From: Prevotella sp.
GTDB taxonomy: Bacteria > Bacteroidota > Bacteroidia > Bacteroidales > Bacteroidaceae
Assembly: GCA_016291595.1 (NCBI GenBank)
Contig: JAEEXN010000021.1
Coordinates: forward strand, 1-35,616
Reading direction: 5' to 3'
Length of the DNA stretch: 35,616 bases
Positions 8,878 through 16,979 of the stretch are shown in pieces. Made by a program: the position numbers and the translations under genes. Position 1 is the stretch's first letter; each line of letters begins with the position of its first letter. A model generated the notes under the pieces. That model was given only the letters and a program-made list of their open reading frames with translations, did not search any database and was not told the DNA's origin.

Positions 8878-11800
8878 ATGGCGAAACGTATCAACACCTG
8901 TCTGCTTCTGGCACTGCTGCCCACACTGATGTGGGCTGCCCGAGTGCGTGTGAACAACCTGCGCGTCGAGAACATGGACTGTCCGATAGGCTTGCAGACG
9001 GTTACTCCCCACTTCTCATGGCAGATAGAAGCCGACGAGAACGACGTCCGTCAGACGGGTTATCGTGTGCTTGTGGCATCGTCGAAAGAGAAACTGGACA
9101 AGGGGAATGGCGACTTGTGGGACTCGTGGGGCGTTGCGTCCGACGAGCAGCTATGGATTGTCTATCGGGGCAAACCGCTCAGAAGCAACCAGCGCGCATA
9201 TTGGAAGGTGAAAGTATACACCAACAAGGGCGAGAGCGACTGGAGCGACGCTTCACCGGCACGCAAGGCCAAGCCATCATCCATTCCTGCCCCCACCTTT
9301 TTCAGCATCGGACTACTGGGCGAGACACACTGGGGTGGCAGGTGGATCGGACTGGAACGGATGATGGAGGGAGAACAAGGCGGCAGGCATTCACGCTTGG
9401 CTGCCCGTTATCTGCGCCGGGAATTCCAACTGAAAAAACCTGTAAAGCACGCTACGGCATATGTGGCAGCAGTGGGACTTTACGAGCTTTTCATCAACGG
9501 ACAACGTATCGGCAACGAGGTGCTCACCCCCATTCCCAGCGACTATCGCAAGACCATCTATTATAATACGTATGATGTGAGTCATGTATTGGGACAGGAT
9601 GAACCCATAGCTATCGGCATCGTGCTGGGAAACGGCCGCGGATTCAACATGCGGCAAGACAAGCCATACAAGAACACGACGTTCGGACTGCCCAAATGCC
9701 GGTTAAACGTCATCGTAGAGTATGAGGACGGAACGACGGAACGGCTGGTCACCGACGAGAAATGGCGTGTGACAGTCAATGGTCCCATACGCGCCAACAA
9801 CGAATACGATGGCGAGGTATATGATGCACGGATGGAACTGGACGGGGACAAATGGACAATGCCAGGCTATGATGACAGCCAATGGCTGCAGGCCGAGCGA
9901 ACGGCGATTCCCGAAGGAACTCTTTGCGGGCAGCCCACTCCTGGCTTGACGGAAGAAACAGCCATGCAGCCTGTCAGTGTCCGGCAAACGAGCAATGGCG
10001 TATGGATTGTCGACTTTGGACAAAACATGGCGGGATGGACGGCTTTGCAAATCAATGGAAATGAAGGCGACACCATCAGAATCCGCTATGCTGAACGGCT
10101 GACAGGCGACGGAAAGCTCTATACTGACAACCTGCGGTCGGCACGTAGTGAGGACATATACATCTGCAATGGAACGGAAAACGGACGTTGGTGGAAACCG
10201 ACATTCGTGACACATGGTTTCAGATATGTTGAAGTGCAGGCAAAGCACGGGAACGAATGCGCCATCAAAGCCTATCCCGTGAACGACCACATGAGCGTCA
10301 TCGGGTCGTTCTCCTGCTCCGACACCATATTAAATAAGGTGTACAGGAATGCCTTCTGGGGCATACGAAGCAATTACAAGGGTATGCCTATCGACTGTCC
10401 GCAGCGTGATGAGCGCCAACCATGGCTCGGTGACCGTACTATAGGCTCGCTGGGCGAGAGTTTTATCTTCGACAACGAGCGCCTTTACAGTAAATGGATG
10501 CGCGACATCTGCGAGGCGCAACGCTCCGACGGCTGCATTCCCGATGTGGCACCCGCCTTCTGGAACTATTATACCGATGACGTGACGTGGCCTGCCGCAC
10601 TACCGTTCACATGCGATATGATTTACCGGCAATTCGGTAACCTGCAACCCATCGCTGAGAGTTATCCGTACATCAAACGGTGGCTCATGCATATCATGAC
10701 CGAATATAGCGACCAGGAAGGCATCATCTCGAAAGACAAATACGGCGACTGGTGTGTTCCGCCAGAGAAACCGGAGCTGATACATAGCGAGGATCCGGCA
10801 CGCAAGACCGACGGAAAACTGCTCGCCACAGCCTATACCATCGGCTCACTGCAACTGGCAGAGCGCTTTGCACGGCTGTTGGACATGAGCGATGACGCCA
10901 TGTATTGGAAAAAGAAAAGCGAGATACTGACCAATGCATTCAACCATCGTTTCCTGAACGTAAGTCGGGGGACATCTGAACGCCCTGGCCACGTGCTCTA
11001 CCCCGACAGTGTCTTCTATGGAAACAACACCGCCACGGCCAACCTGCTGGCATTGGCTTTCGGACTTGTTCCCGACTCTTGTCGTGACGATGTGGTGAAG
11101 AATGTAGTCCGAAACATCGTGAAACTGAACAAAGAGCATATCAGTTGTGGTGTCATCGGTATCTCATGGCTTTTACGCACATTGTCAGATAACGGTTACG
11201 CGGATGTAGCATGGCGCCTGGCAACTCAGAACACCTATCCGTCGTGGGGTTATATGACCGAGCAAGGAGCAACCACTATCTGGGAACTATGGAACGGCGA
11301 CACCGCCGATCCTGCCATGAACAGTAGTAATCACGTGATGTTACTGGGCGACCTCATCACCTGGTGCTACCAATATGTGGGAGGTATCAGTTCTGACGAT
11401 GCTTACCGCCACATCAAACTTAATCCTCGCTTCGACATTCCTGATTGCAGTCATGCCGATGTCTCGTACGAGTCACCTTACGGGCGCATCGTCAGCAATT
11501 GGAAGAAAAACGGCAGAACAGTCTCTTGGACAGTAGAGATTCCCGCAAACTGCGAGGCCACCATCGTCAACAATGGAAATGGATACAAGGTTGCGGAGGA
11601 AGGAAGGATTCTGACATCCGGTCGTCACCACTTCAAGATTGAATTACCCGAGCAAACAGAGTTCTTGTACGAGAAAGCCGACTTCCCTGAGTGCCACGCC
11701 TCCACCCTTGTAGAACTGAGAGACGGCAACCTGCTTGTTGCCTATTTCGGTGGAACCAAGGAAAAGAATCCCGACTGCAATATCTACGTAAGCAGGAAAG

Positions 11801-12609
11801 ATACGAAAAAGGGAACATGGGAGCCATCCAGACTCGTTGCCGACGGTAATGGCACTGCCTGTTGGAACCCAGTACTCTGTCAGATGCCTGACGGGGAGGT
11901 ATGGCTGTTCTATAAAGTGGGTAAGAGCGTCCCCGAATGGACGGGCTGGCTTACCCGTTCAAAAGACAATGGCCGCACATGGTCGAAACCCGAGCAACTG
12001 CCGGAGGGAATGCTTGGACCGATTAAGAACAAGCCTATTGTTTTCCAAAACCGTCTCATCTGTCCTTCAAGCACTGAGACCACAGACAGGATATGGCGCA
12101 TCCATTTCGAGATTCTTGACTTGCAGACACGCAACTGGTCGAAGGTGATGCCACCGCTTACCGACGATACGCTATGTATCATCCAGCCAAGCCTGCTCGT
12201 ATGCGGTGACACATTGCGCGCACTCTGCCGCACTCGTAACAGTTATCTGGCACTCAGCGAGAGCACCGACGGTGGTAACTCATGGACAAAACCCGTGCTG
12301 ACAAAGATACCTAACAACGGCTCCGGCATCGACGCAGTAACCCTGCGCGACGGCACACACCGCATGGTCTACACTCCGTTTGCATCATTAAAAGGCATTC
12401 CACACGGCGAGCGCACCCCTTTATGTCTGGCGAAAAGCAACGACGGACTGCATTGGACAAACATAAAAACCTTGGAAGAAAGTCCCCTTGGCGAATACTC
12501 CTACCCTGCCATCATCGAAGGCAGCGATGGCACACTGCACATCACTTACACATGGCGCCGTCAGCGGATTGCCTATTATCATGGCCCTATACCGACAAAA
12601 GCACCATAA
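8878..12609 (+). CDS. Secreted GH78 alpha-L-rhamnosidase fused to a sialidase-like (BNR) beta-propeller
   Basis: 1243 residues. Signal peptide ~1-20 (MAKRINTCLLLALLPTLMWA). Residues ~21-900 form a full GH78 enzyme: N-terminal beta-domains, then an (alpha/alpha)6 catalytic domain (~450-800). The motif DCPQRDERQPWLGD lies at 506-519, with Glu512 the likely general acid and Asp519 conserved; the second conserved Glu is Glu803 in TTIWELWNG. The enzyme releases terminal alpha-L-rhamnose from plant pectin-like glycans or glycosides. Residues ~925-1243 form a separate domain (ECHASTLVELRDGNLLVAYF) with Asp-boxes at 1028-1035 (SKDNGRTW) and 1129-1136 (STDGGNSW), and a degenerate one at 1187-1193. It resembles the BNR_2/sialidase superfamily but lacks an obvious RIP arginine motif, so it may not cleave sialic acid. 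No clear promoter is seen in 8668-8877. The fusion is in one frame with no sign of error. Confidence 0.92.
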   Translation: MAKRINTCLLLALLPTLMWAARVRVNNLRVENMDCPIGLQTVTPHFSWQIEADENDVRQTGYRVLVASSKEKLDKGNGDLWDSWGVASDEQLWIVYRGKPLRSNQRAYWKVKVYTNKGESDWSDASPARKAKPSSIPAPTFFSIGLLGETHWGGRWIGLERMMEGEQGGRHSRLAARYLRREFQLKKPVKHATAYVAAVGLYELFINGQRIGNEVLTPIPSDYRKTIYYNTYDVSHVLGQDEPIAIGIVLGNGRGFNMRQDKPYKNTTFGLPKCRLNVIVEYEDGTTERLVTDEKWRVTVNGPIRANNEYDGEVYDARMELDGDKWTMPGYDDSQWLQAERTAIPEGTLCGQPTPGLTEETAMQPVSVRQTSNGVWIVDFGQNMAGWTALQINGNEGDTIRIRYAERLTGDGKLYTDNLRSARSEDIYICNGTENGRWWKPTFVTHGFRYVEVQAKHGNECAIKAYPVNDHMSVIGSFSCSDTILNKVYRNAFWGIRSNYKGMPIDCPQRDERQPWLGDRTIGSLGESFIFDNERLYSKWMRDICEAQRSDGCIPDVAPAFWNYYTDDVTWPAALPFTCDMIYRQFGNLQPIAESYPYIKRWLMHIMTEYSDQEGIISKDKYGDWCVPPEKPELIHSEDPARKTDGKLLATAYTIGSLQLAERFARLLDMSDDAMYWKKKSEILTNAFNHRFLNVSRGTSERPGHVLYPDSVFYGNNTATANLLALAFGLVPDSCRDDVVKNVVRNIVKLNKEHISCGVIGISWLLRTLSDNGYADVAWRLATQNTYPSWGYMTEQGATTIWELWNGDTADPAMNSSNHVMLLGDLITWCYQYVGGISSDDAYRHIKLNPRFDIPDCSHADVSYESPYGRIVSNWKKNGRTVSWTVEIPANCEATIVNNGNGYKVAEEGRILTSGRHHFKIELPEQTEFLYEKADFPECHASTLVELRDGNLLVAYFGGTKEKNPDCNIYVSRKDTKKGTWEPSRLVADGNGTACWNPVLCQMPDGEVWLFYKVGKSVPEWTGWLTRSKDNGRTWSKPEQLPEGMLGPIKNKPIVFQNRLICPSSTETTDRIWRIHFEILDLQTRNWSKVMPPLTDDTLCIIQPSLLVCGDTLRALCRTRNSYLALSESTDGGNSWTKPVLTKIPNNGSGIDAVTLRDGTHRMVYTPFASLKGIPHGERTPLCLAKSNDGLHWTNIKTLEESPLGEYSYPAIIEGSDGTLHITYTWRRQRIAYYHGPIPTKAP

Positions 12610-12611
12610 AC

Positions 12612-12656
12612 GATTCCGGACACATACTTTATATTAATATATATGCGCCCGGAATC
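12612..12656. other. Inverted repeat between convergent genes, possible weak terminator
   Basis: GATTCCGG (12612-12619) and CCGGAATC (12649-12656) form an 8-bp inverted repeat around a 29-nt AT-rich loop, between the convergent rhamnosidase and protease genes. The large loop and lack of a clear T-tract make terminator function uncertain. Confidence 0.35.
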
Positions 12657-12709
12657 TATATAAAGGTTTAAGTATCCGTTAAGTATTATTTCATTATGTG
12701 ATGGAAGTC

Positions 12710-14374
12710 TTACTTCACCACTTTCTTGCCATTGATGATGTATATACCTTTTTGCAGATTAGTAATATCCGTTCCGACATATCGGCCGTTAAGGTCGTAG
12801 ATATTATTACCTGACGATTTCTTCATCTCAAGTGTCGTGATAGCAGTAGGGACTTTATTTTTAAGTTGGTTCTTAAATACGAATGAAATAAGGCCATCTG
12901 TATGCGTAATGTCAGTTATCGGCTTTGTCATATAAAGCCTGCCATCATTGTTTTTGTTATATAGGTAAGCTCTCGGTGTAGATTTGTCGGTCAGTTTGTT
13001 ATTTCCATTAGAAGGATAAACATCCGTCCCAATATCATGTTTTCCAAAATCGCCGTCAGCAGGAATGATAGTACAACGTTGTTGTTCATTGTACCCATTA
13101 TAACTTGTAGTATTATTTACCAGATTATATGCCCACAACTCTTCAACATAATCAACGTGGATGACAAGCAAGCCACTGCCAGCAAGGCCTTCGTCCCAGC
13201 CTTTCTGTTGTCGGTTTTCCAATAAGTAATACTCATCGCGGTGGGCATCGTTATAGATGATGTATGCCTCGCCTCCATCGCCCAATGCTCTCATTCCTGT
13301 TATTACAGTATCGTCATTGAGCACAATGGGATCCAGCCATCCACAACACATACGTTCATAGCTGGTATAGCCAGCAGGTGAGAAACTACCTCCATTATAA
13401 CTGCCTGAACACATCAGGTCCCAATTCGCCATACCGTAGTTTTCACCATCAGTATCATACATGTCAGGTATACCCAGACAGTGAGTGTACTCATGGCAGA
13501 TAGTACCTATTCCTTCTATACCATACCCCGTTATGTGGCCGGCTGTAGTTAACTCCGCACCACAGGCGTATGTATCAATAGTAACACCATCCAATGAGAG
13601 CTTATTTCCATAATCGGAATACTGCAGATGCCACTCATGAGGCCATATCGTATTTGCATCTCCGCCAGCGGCTTGTCCTAAACCGGCATAGATGATGAAC
13701 ACTTGTTCTACTTCACCGTCGCCATCCCAGTCATAATCTTTGAAATCGACATACTCATCTGCCAGTTGGCATGCTGTTGCTGCCATCAAACCTGGATACG
13801 TGTCGTTGCTATCACCATTTGGCGCCCCATAGTAGCCATAGTTTTCAGGAAGAGGTAATGGACCTACAACATCGAAGTCGATTTCAAACTTATTGCTGCT
13901 CTGGTCGAGGAAATAATCCTTAACGCTACCTTTGAATCCCAAATCACTAGTAAAGCCAACCTTGTTGGCAATGTCTTTATAGAGATCCAAGGTATGTTCT
14001 TCCTCAAATTCTTTGTTCTTGAATTGTGCAAGAATGAGAAGACCTTTTTTCTTTCCGACAAAGTTGTTTCTTCCGCCAAAAGAGGTCTTCCTGCGAACTA
14101 CTTGTTTGCGAACAGCCCTTTTGGCCTGTGCTTTTTCTGCAATTCTTTTTGAATCGCATAACTGAAAAATCCCCTCTTGGGCACTCTCTATATAGCAATT
14201 GCCGTCAACAGCTTTCCAGTAATGACCAAATTCGTCACCTTTCAGTTCTGCCCGCACCTGAGTTCCGTCAGCAAGAGTGAGCACCTTCCATTGTCCTGGT
14301 AAAGCGGGAACGGCATAGACAGAAATAGCCAATACAAAAAAAGAAAAAAGTAACGTAAACCTTCTCATATTCAT
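12710..14374 (-). CDS. Secreted M6-family metalloprotease (operon A)
   Basis: 554 residues. Signal peptide (~1-21, FFVLAISVYA then VPALPG), a probable propeptide (~25-110), then the protease domain. The zinc site reads HEYTHCLGIPD at 294-304, fitting the metzincin form HExxHxxGxxD of the M6 (immune-inhibitor-A-like) family. Ahead of it is the acidic stretch DYDWDGDGEVEQVFIIYAG, present in all three M6 proteins here. The C-terminus NLQKGIYIINGKKVVK is a probable secretion-sorting tail. It should act outside the cell, degrading proteins. It is last in the operon susC-susD-lipoprotein-protease. The start is given as M1, but M3 (14368) is equally possible. A hairpin terminator lies only ~14 bp upstream of the start, so expression may depend on read-through. 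Paralogue of 29466-31943 without that protein's extra C-terminal beta-sandwich. Confidence 0.92.
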   Translation of the reverse strand: MNMRRFTLLFSFFVLAISVYAVPALPGQWKVLTLADGTQVRAELKGDEFGHYWKAVDGNCYIESAQEGIFQLCDSKRIAEKAQAKRAVRKQVVRRKTSFGGRNNFVGKKKGLLILAQFKNKEFEEEHTLDLYKDIANKVGFTSDLGFKGSVKDYFLDQSSNKFEIDFDVVGPLPLPENYGYYGAPNGDSNDTYPGLMAATACQLADEYVDFKDYDWDGDGEVEQVFIIYAGLGQAAGGDANTIWPHEWHLQYSDYGNKLSLDGVTIDTYACGAELTTAGHITGYGIEGIGTICHEYTHCLGIPDMYDTDGENYGMANWDLMCSGSYNGGSFSPAGYTSYERMCCGWLDPIVLNDDTVITGMRALGDGGEAYIIYNDAHRDEYYLLENRQQKGWDEGLAGSGLLVIHVDYVEELWAYNLVNNTTSYNGYNEQQRCTIIPADGDFGKHDIGTDVYPSNGNNKLTDKSTPRAYLYNKNNDGRLYMTKPITDITHTDGLISFVFKNQLKNKVPTAITTLEMKKSSGNNIYDLNGRYVGTDITNLQKGIYIINGKKVVK

Positions 14375-14387
14375 TATTTACATTAAT

Positions 14388-14423
14388 TGAAAAACTGGAC
14401 GCCATCAGTAAAATGGCGTCCAG
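14388..14423 (-). terminator. Terminator/attenuator between lipoprotein and protease genes (operon A)
   Basis: On the minus strand, CTGGACGCCAT and ATGGCGTCCAG form a perfect 11-bp stem (14413-14423 and 14395-14405) with a 7-nt loop, followed by TTTTTC. It is a textbook intrinsic terminator yet sits inside the gene cluster, with too little room for a promoter before the protease start. That suggests partial termination, keeping protease output below transporter output. Confidence 0.8.
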
Positions 14424-14444
14424 CACATATTTAGCAAAAGTGTC

Positions 14445-15344
14445 TTACGGTAGTATGACATAAATCACACCATCAGAGCCACTGTAGTTCCAGCCGCCCA
14501 GACCATCAATATAATAGTAGGGTGCGAACTGAGCTGTCTTAGCGTCAATCCACTTGTTGTTCGGGATGTTCGGTCTCAGTGATGACCATCCGCTGGGGTG
14601 ACATACATAGATAGGCTGTGAAGAATCACCCTGATAGTTCAGACCTGTATAGTAGTCATCGAAGTAGATAGAACCGTCTTGAGTCCAGAACTCAATGTAC
14701 TCAGCTGAAGATGTACTAATCCAGTTTTCCCAGCTTGCAGCAGCTTCTGGTGTCTTCAGATATGACTCGTATGGCTTCATGACGCGATAGCGGTCGAATC
14801 CGTCAGCCTTAAAGATTTCAACCTCTGTCTGACACCCAACCCAGTTGTCAATGTAAGTACCCTTACCCAGTGATTTCCACTCGTATGCCTTAGAGCATTT
14901 CATGGTAGCGGCCTTCTTTCCGCTGACAGCCACATTCTTCTCATCATCGATAGTGAGTGTGAGTGTCATTACATAACCCACAGGAAGTGGAGAGATGTCA
15001 ACGTTGACAGAGGTGATGTTCTCACCAGGGGCAAAAGAGTAATTAGAGACCTTGATACCTTCAATATTCTGTGTGATAGGCTCTCCTTCGGCATCCTCAC
15101 CGACAACGATGGTTCCTTTTGCAGAAATACTGCCGGACAGTGCATTCTTAGTATCACCACGAAGCAGGTCAACAGTAAACAAAGGATTTGAAGCAGGTAC
15201 TTCTACACCTTGCAGGGCAGAAGATGCAAACGTCACACCTTCATTCTCGGCAGTATAGATAACACCCTCGTTTTCAGTGTCACAAGAGACAAACAAACCT
15301 GCCATTGCGACTACCAGCCCGAAAATATATTTATTAATTCTCAT
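14445..15344 (-). CDS. Surface lipoprotein of a SusCD operon (operon A), unknown ligand
   Basis: 299 residues with a lipoprotein signal (MRINKYIFGLVVAMAGLFVS, Cys21). Residues ~30-150 look like a beta-sandwich (Calx-beta/Ig-like, e.g. FTVDLLRGDTKNALSGSIS). Residues ~155-299 form a module beginning WKSLGKGTYIDNWV and ending APYYYIDGLGGWN then DGVIYVILP. The same module is found in the operon B lipoprotein, which shares the MRINK..FG start. Such third lipoproteins after SusD are usually surface-exposed substrate-binding proteins like SusE/SusF; the ligand here is unknown. The gene lies 26 bp after susD and is probably co-transcribed, with a hairpin terminator after it. Confidence 0.85.
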   Translation of the reverse strand: MRINKYIFGLVVAMAGLFVSCDTENEGVIYTAENEGVTFASSALQGVEVPASNPLFTVDLLRGDTKNALSGSISAKGTIVVGEDAEGEPITQNIEGIKVSNYSFAPGENITSVNVDISPLPVGYVMTLTLTIDDEKNVAVSGKKAATMKCSKAYEWKSLGKGTYIDNWVGCQTEVEIFKADGFDRYRVMKPYESYLKTPEAAASWENWISTSSAEYIEFWTQDGSIYFDDYYTGLNYQGDSSQPIYVCHPSGWSSLRPNIPNNKWIDAKTAQFAPYYYIDGLGGWNYSGSDGVIYVILP

Positions 15345-15370
15345 ATTCTATTATTTATTGGTTGTTACTA

Positions 15371-16939
15371 TTAGATATCACCAAGTGGATTCTGGTCCTT
15401 ATTAGCATCCAAATTGACATTACCATCAAACTCTGTCTGAGGAATGGTCATCACCCACATGTAATTCTCAGGATTGTCGGTTGGACGGTTAGCCAAAAGA
15501 GCAGACTCGCACCAGCCCTGTTGAGTTGTACGGCGGAAACCTTGCTTCAGGCGCTTCAGGTCGTACATACGTCCGGCTTCACCCCATAACTCAATACGGC
15601 GCTGGTTGATAATCTCTTCGAGCAGCGAACCAGTCTCGTCCTCAACAGCAGAAGTTCTGCCAAGGGCAGTTCCGGTCAGATCGTCACATACGTAGTCAGG
15701 ATTACGCTTTGCCATCAGAGCCATCAGATCCTCCTTAGCAGCAGCCTCATTGCCCAGACGGCACTCAGCCTCAGCAGCAGTCAGATACATCTCCTCAACA
15801 CGCATGAACACATAGTCGCCCAGCCATGTGGGAACATCAGTGAACTTGAACTTTTCCTGAAGAAGACCTGTCGATGCGACACCGTCCTGATCCTTATAGG
15901 TAAAACCTTGCTTCACCCAGCTACGACGAGTGTCTGTCGGCTCCATCTTAGCGAACAACTCTTTGTTCATCAGCTTCGGAGCAGTATTGGCATAAGAAAT
16001 GCCCGATTCGAGGTCCATGTGAGAATAGAAGCTGGCGTACATACCCACCTGATCGGCGATAATACCAGCACCCCACATCACATTCTTAGCACCTACATTG
16101 TTCAAGCCGATAAAGTCCTTTACATCAGCAATGGAGCATCCGCTAGCCTCAATAGCAGCCTTGGCGGCGTCACGGGCAGCAGCCCACTTGTTCTCAACCA
16201 ATGAGACACGTGCCTTGATACCTTGAGCAACAGCATATCCCATATGGCTCTTGTCTTTAGGAGTGATTCCCTCAAGTCTAGAGAGAGCATTCTCGATATC
16301 ACTGTCAATCTGAGCGTAAACCTCAGCATTTGTAGAACGGGGGTTACCCTTAGTATCAGGAGTTGTTGGCTCTGTGTAGATAGGTACACATGGCTCATTC
16401 TCATGGCCTACCAATGTGCGTGCAAACCACTGTGCCAGCATGAAATAGCTGTAAGCACGGATGGCATATGCCTGACCGATAGCATAGTTAACCTCTTCAC
16501 TTGTTCCACTCATGGTTTCCTCAGCGGCAATGATATAATTGGCATTAGAAATCCACTTATAATAGGCATTCCACAAATCATAGTTACGCCATGTTGTACG
16601 AGTGTACATATCCTTCACATCATAAACACAGTCGAACCAGAACCAACCCGAACCTTGTGCACCCATGATAAAGTCCTCACCCATCACTTCAGAAGCCAAG
16701 TTGTAAGCTGTGATACCGAAGCACTGGTGGGTGTTACCTGTGGTAGACCAACCGGCGGTGTACATTTCGCGATAGATACCATTCAGTGCTACCAAGGCAG
16801 CATTACCGGAAGCCAGCAAGCCCTCTCCAGACATCGACTGTGTGGGCGTTGTAATCAGTCGCTCCTCAGAACAAGAAGTCGTCATGAGCATGCAGCCAGC
16901 CAACAGTCCTACGAATGTATATTTGAATATTCTTTTCAT
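15371..16939 (-). CDS. SusD/RagB-family surface lipoprotein (operon A)
   Basis: 522 residues, a normal SusD length. Lipoprotein signal with lipobox MTTSC (Cys23). The N-terminal helical part contains ALVALNGIYREMY and AIGQAYAIRAYSYFMLAQWF, with the IRAYSYF pattern typical of SusD TPR helices. The C-terminal part has MRVEEMYLTAAEAECRLG, INQRRIELWGEAGRMYDLKR and MWVMTIPQTEF, matching the SusD/RagB C-terminal domain. It would form the substrate-capturing lid of the SusC encoded 40 bp upstream. It differs strongly from the operon B SusD outside family motifs, suggesting the two operons capture different ligands. Confidence 0.95.
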   Translation of the reverse strand: MKRIFKYTFVGLLAGCMLMTTSCSEERLITTPTQSMSGEGLLASGNAALVALNGIYREMYTAGWSTTGNTHQCFGITAYNLASEVMGEDFIMGAQGSGWFWFDCVYDVKDMYTRTTWRNYDLWNAYYKWISNANYIIAAEETMSGTSEEVNYAIGQAYAIRAYSYFMLAQWFARTLVGHENEPCVPIYTEPTTPDTKGNPRSTNAEVYAQIDSDIENALSRLEGITPKDKSHMGYAVAQGIKARVSLVENKWAAARDAAKAAIEASGCSIADVKDFIGLNNVGAKNVMWGAGIIADQVGMYASFYSHMDLESGISYANTAPKLMNKELFAKMEPTDTRRSWVKQGFTYKDQDGVASTGLLQEKFKFTDVPTWLGDYVFMRVEEMYLTAAEAECRLGNEAAAKEDLMALMAKRNPDYVCDDLTGTALGRTSAVEDETGSLLEEIINQRRIELWGEAGRMYDLKRLKQGFRRTTQQGWCESALLANRPTDNPENYMWVMTIPQTEFDGNVNLDANKDQNPLGDI

Positions 16940-16979
16940 ATTTTTTATTGCTTAAAGTTATTTTTATGAAACCATTCCT

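Noticed and set aside
9703..10290. 195-residue minus-strand frame inside the rhamnosidase
   Set aside because: Antisense to the GH78 catalytic region and without any domain; shadow frame.
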